Below, piece after piece: positions 5,547 to 6,253 of a stretch of DNA of 6,253 bases (its first letter is position 1; every line of letters begins with the position of its first letter). The position numbers were made by a program, and so were the translations under genes. The DNA is from Candidatus Hydrogenedentes bacterium CG07_land_8_20_14_0_80_42_17 (GTDB lineage Bacteria > UBA8481): the NCBI GenBank assembly GCA_002780065.1, contig PEWQ01000146.1, positions 1 through 6,253 on the forward strand, written 5' to 3'. The notes under the pieces were generated by a model that was given only the letters and a program-made list of their open reading frames with translations, was not told the origin of the DNA and did not search any database.

Positions 5547-6043
5547 AGAATTTTGTTAAGGGCTTAGTTGTGTTTGGAGCATTAGTTTTAGCGGTGAATT
5601 CTGTAAGTGCAGAGAGTGCCGACCGAGGCGGAAATAGAGATGAGGGGCGAGGCCGGGAAAGAATGATTTCAAAAATTGCATTGAAGCTGGATATCGATAC
5701 CGCAACTGCTCAAAAAATGCAGGAGATAATGAAGACTGGGATGGATGCGCGAAAGAAGCTTAGTGAGGAATTGAAGGCGAATATGAAGAGCCTGAAAGAA
5801 CTTGTTGACAAAGGCGCTTCGGAAGCTGAATTGAATGCTCAGATAGATAAAGTTGAGGCAAACAGAGATGCGATTCATTCTGCAATGCTTTCAGGCGGAA
5901 AAGAGATAAGACAATTATTGGGAACTGAAAAGTATGCAAAATGGTTAGTCATGCAGGGAAAAGCAATGTCACAAATGAGAGAGAGACGAGGCGGACAAGG
6001 AGCGAGAAACAGCAACAGAGGCGGTAGAAGCGGCAGAAATTAG
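5543..6043 (+). CDS. Periplasmic Spy/CpxP-like (LTXXQ/metal-resistance type) helical protein with Arg/Gly-rich ends
   Basis: This 166-residue secreted protein has a signal peptide (1-23, cleavage after VSA). The mature part is almost all helix: about 41-145 contains LKLDIDTATAQKMQEIM, long charged helices (DARKKLSEELKANMKSLKELV) and KEIRQLLGTEKYAKWL. This layout is that of Spy, CpxP, ZraP and CnrX relatives, which act as periplasmic chaperones or metal/stress sensors. The classic LTxxQ pair is degenerate (LDIDTATAQ, LLGTEKYAKW), so the assignment rests on layout and context. Arg/Gly-rich stretches flank the helices (28-40 with RGG and GRGRER; 146-166 with RERRGG and RGGRSGR). There is no Cys and little His, so metal binding is not evident. 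GGAGG (5531-5535) lies 7 bases before the ATG, and its start overlaps the anti-sigma stop by four bases. It may feed back on the anti-sigma factor (inference). Confidence 0.75.
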   Translation: MKNFVKGLVVFGALVLAVNSVSAESADRGGNRDEGRGRERMISKIALKLDIDTATAQKMQEIMKTGMDARKKLSEELKANMKSLKELVDKGASEAELNAQIDKVEANRDAIHSAMLSGGKEIRQLLGTEKYAKWLVMQGKAMSQMRERRGGQGARNSNRGGRSGRN

Positions 6044-6100
6044 AGAAGGAGAAGAGGCAGCCGCAGGCTGACCAAAAAGTGTTTACATCTGCCATCGCAA

Positions 6101-6134
6101 CGAAGCAATCTGTTAACATTAAGAGATTGCTTCG
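6101..6134 (+). repeat. Palindromic element of the CGAAGCAATCT family
   Basis: CGAAGCAATCT (6101-6111) and AGATTGCTTCG (6124-6134) form a perfect 11-bp inverted repeat around a 12-base spacer that contains GTTAAC. To the right the sequence continues CTGCCGCTCGCAATGAC (6135-6151). The phrase CATTGCGAG...GAAGCAATCTC is one I recall as a dispersed palindromic repeat in many bacterial genomes. It lies about 60 bases after the last gene and could also stop transcription from either side, though no T-tract follows. Confidence 0.65.
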
Positions 6135-6182
6135 CTGCCGCTCGCAATGACAACAGGAAATTGCGTCTCAAAGAACGTGTAG

Positions 6183-6252
6183 AATAATTGAAAAATGAAA
6201 ATTGGAAAAATAAAATTTTCAATTTGCACTTTCCAATTTGCAATTTCAAATA
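6183..6252 (+). repeat. 70-bp dispersed repeat, copy 2
   Basis: This is identical to 3166-3235 over all 70 bases, in the same orientation 3,017 bases downstream. It carries the same imperfect hairpin (AAATTGGAAA with TTTCCAATTT). Only one base follows before the window ends, and it differs from copy 1, so the right boundary is probably but not certainly here. The left flank from 6168 also matches copy 1 (20 of 23 bases up to the shared ATTG). Confidence 0.85.
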
Positions 6253-6253
6253 T

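Noticed and set aside
6058-6070. CAGCC-GCA-GGCTG hairpin just after the Spy-like gene as a terminator
   Set aside because: Only a 5-bp stem, and followed by ACCAAAAAG instead of a T-tract on the plus strand, so termination is not supported.

Overview
The window is about 40% G+C with A+T-rich intergenic DNA. It reads as chromosomal DNA of a diderm (Gram-negative type) bacterium: there is a lipoprotein with a lipobox, an exported cyclophilin, and a periplasmic Spy/CpxP-like protein behind an ECF sigma/anti-sigma pair. I cannot assign a phylum. No phage, transposase, CRISPR or defence gene is visible.

Layout. Positions 3-746 (+) hold the end of a membrane-anchored NERD-domain protein whose start probably lies outside the window. 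Positions 790-1581 (-) hold a TIM-barrel sugar isomerase/epimerase-like enzyme. Positions 1675-2121 (+) hold a small lipoprotein of unknown family, whose 3' end overlaps tail-to-tail with an RpiB-like sugar-phosphate isomerase at 2102-2677 (-). That enzyme has Asp in place of the usual catalytic Cys and carries a C-terminal extension. Divergent from it is a Cys-rich zinc-ribbon protein (2747-3064, +).

Positions 3065-3660 have no protein gene. They contain two dispersed-repeat-type elements and, at 3342-3521 on the minus strand, what I read as a 6S RNA (ssrS). It is a rod-shaped RNA of about 180 nt with its own sigma-70-type promoter and a T-tract end. A plus-strand promoter lies back to back with it and leads to an exported cyclophilin-type peptidyl-prolyl isomerase (3670-4470).

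Positions 4510-6043 form a compact stress-response operon: an ECF-type promoter, an ECF sigma factor, a zinc-finger transmembrane anti-sigma factor and a periplasmic Spy/CpxP-like helical protein with Arg/Gly-rich ends. The genes overlap by 14 and 4 bases. The likely logic is that the periplasmic protein and anti-sigma factor sense envelope or metal stress and release the sigma factor, which fires its own promoter. The window ends with an inverted repeat and a second copy of the 70-bp repeat seen at 3166.

Translation starts fall into two classes. The genes at 1675, 3670, 4577, 5064 and 5543 have good Shine-Dalgarno sequences. The genes at 1581 (-), 2677 (-) and 2747 (+) have none, and each has a -10-like hexamer within 4-9 bases of its ATG, which suggests leaderless mRNAs.
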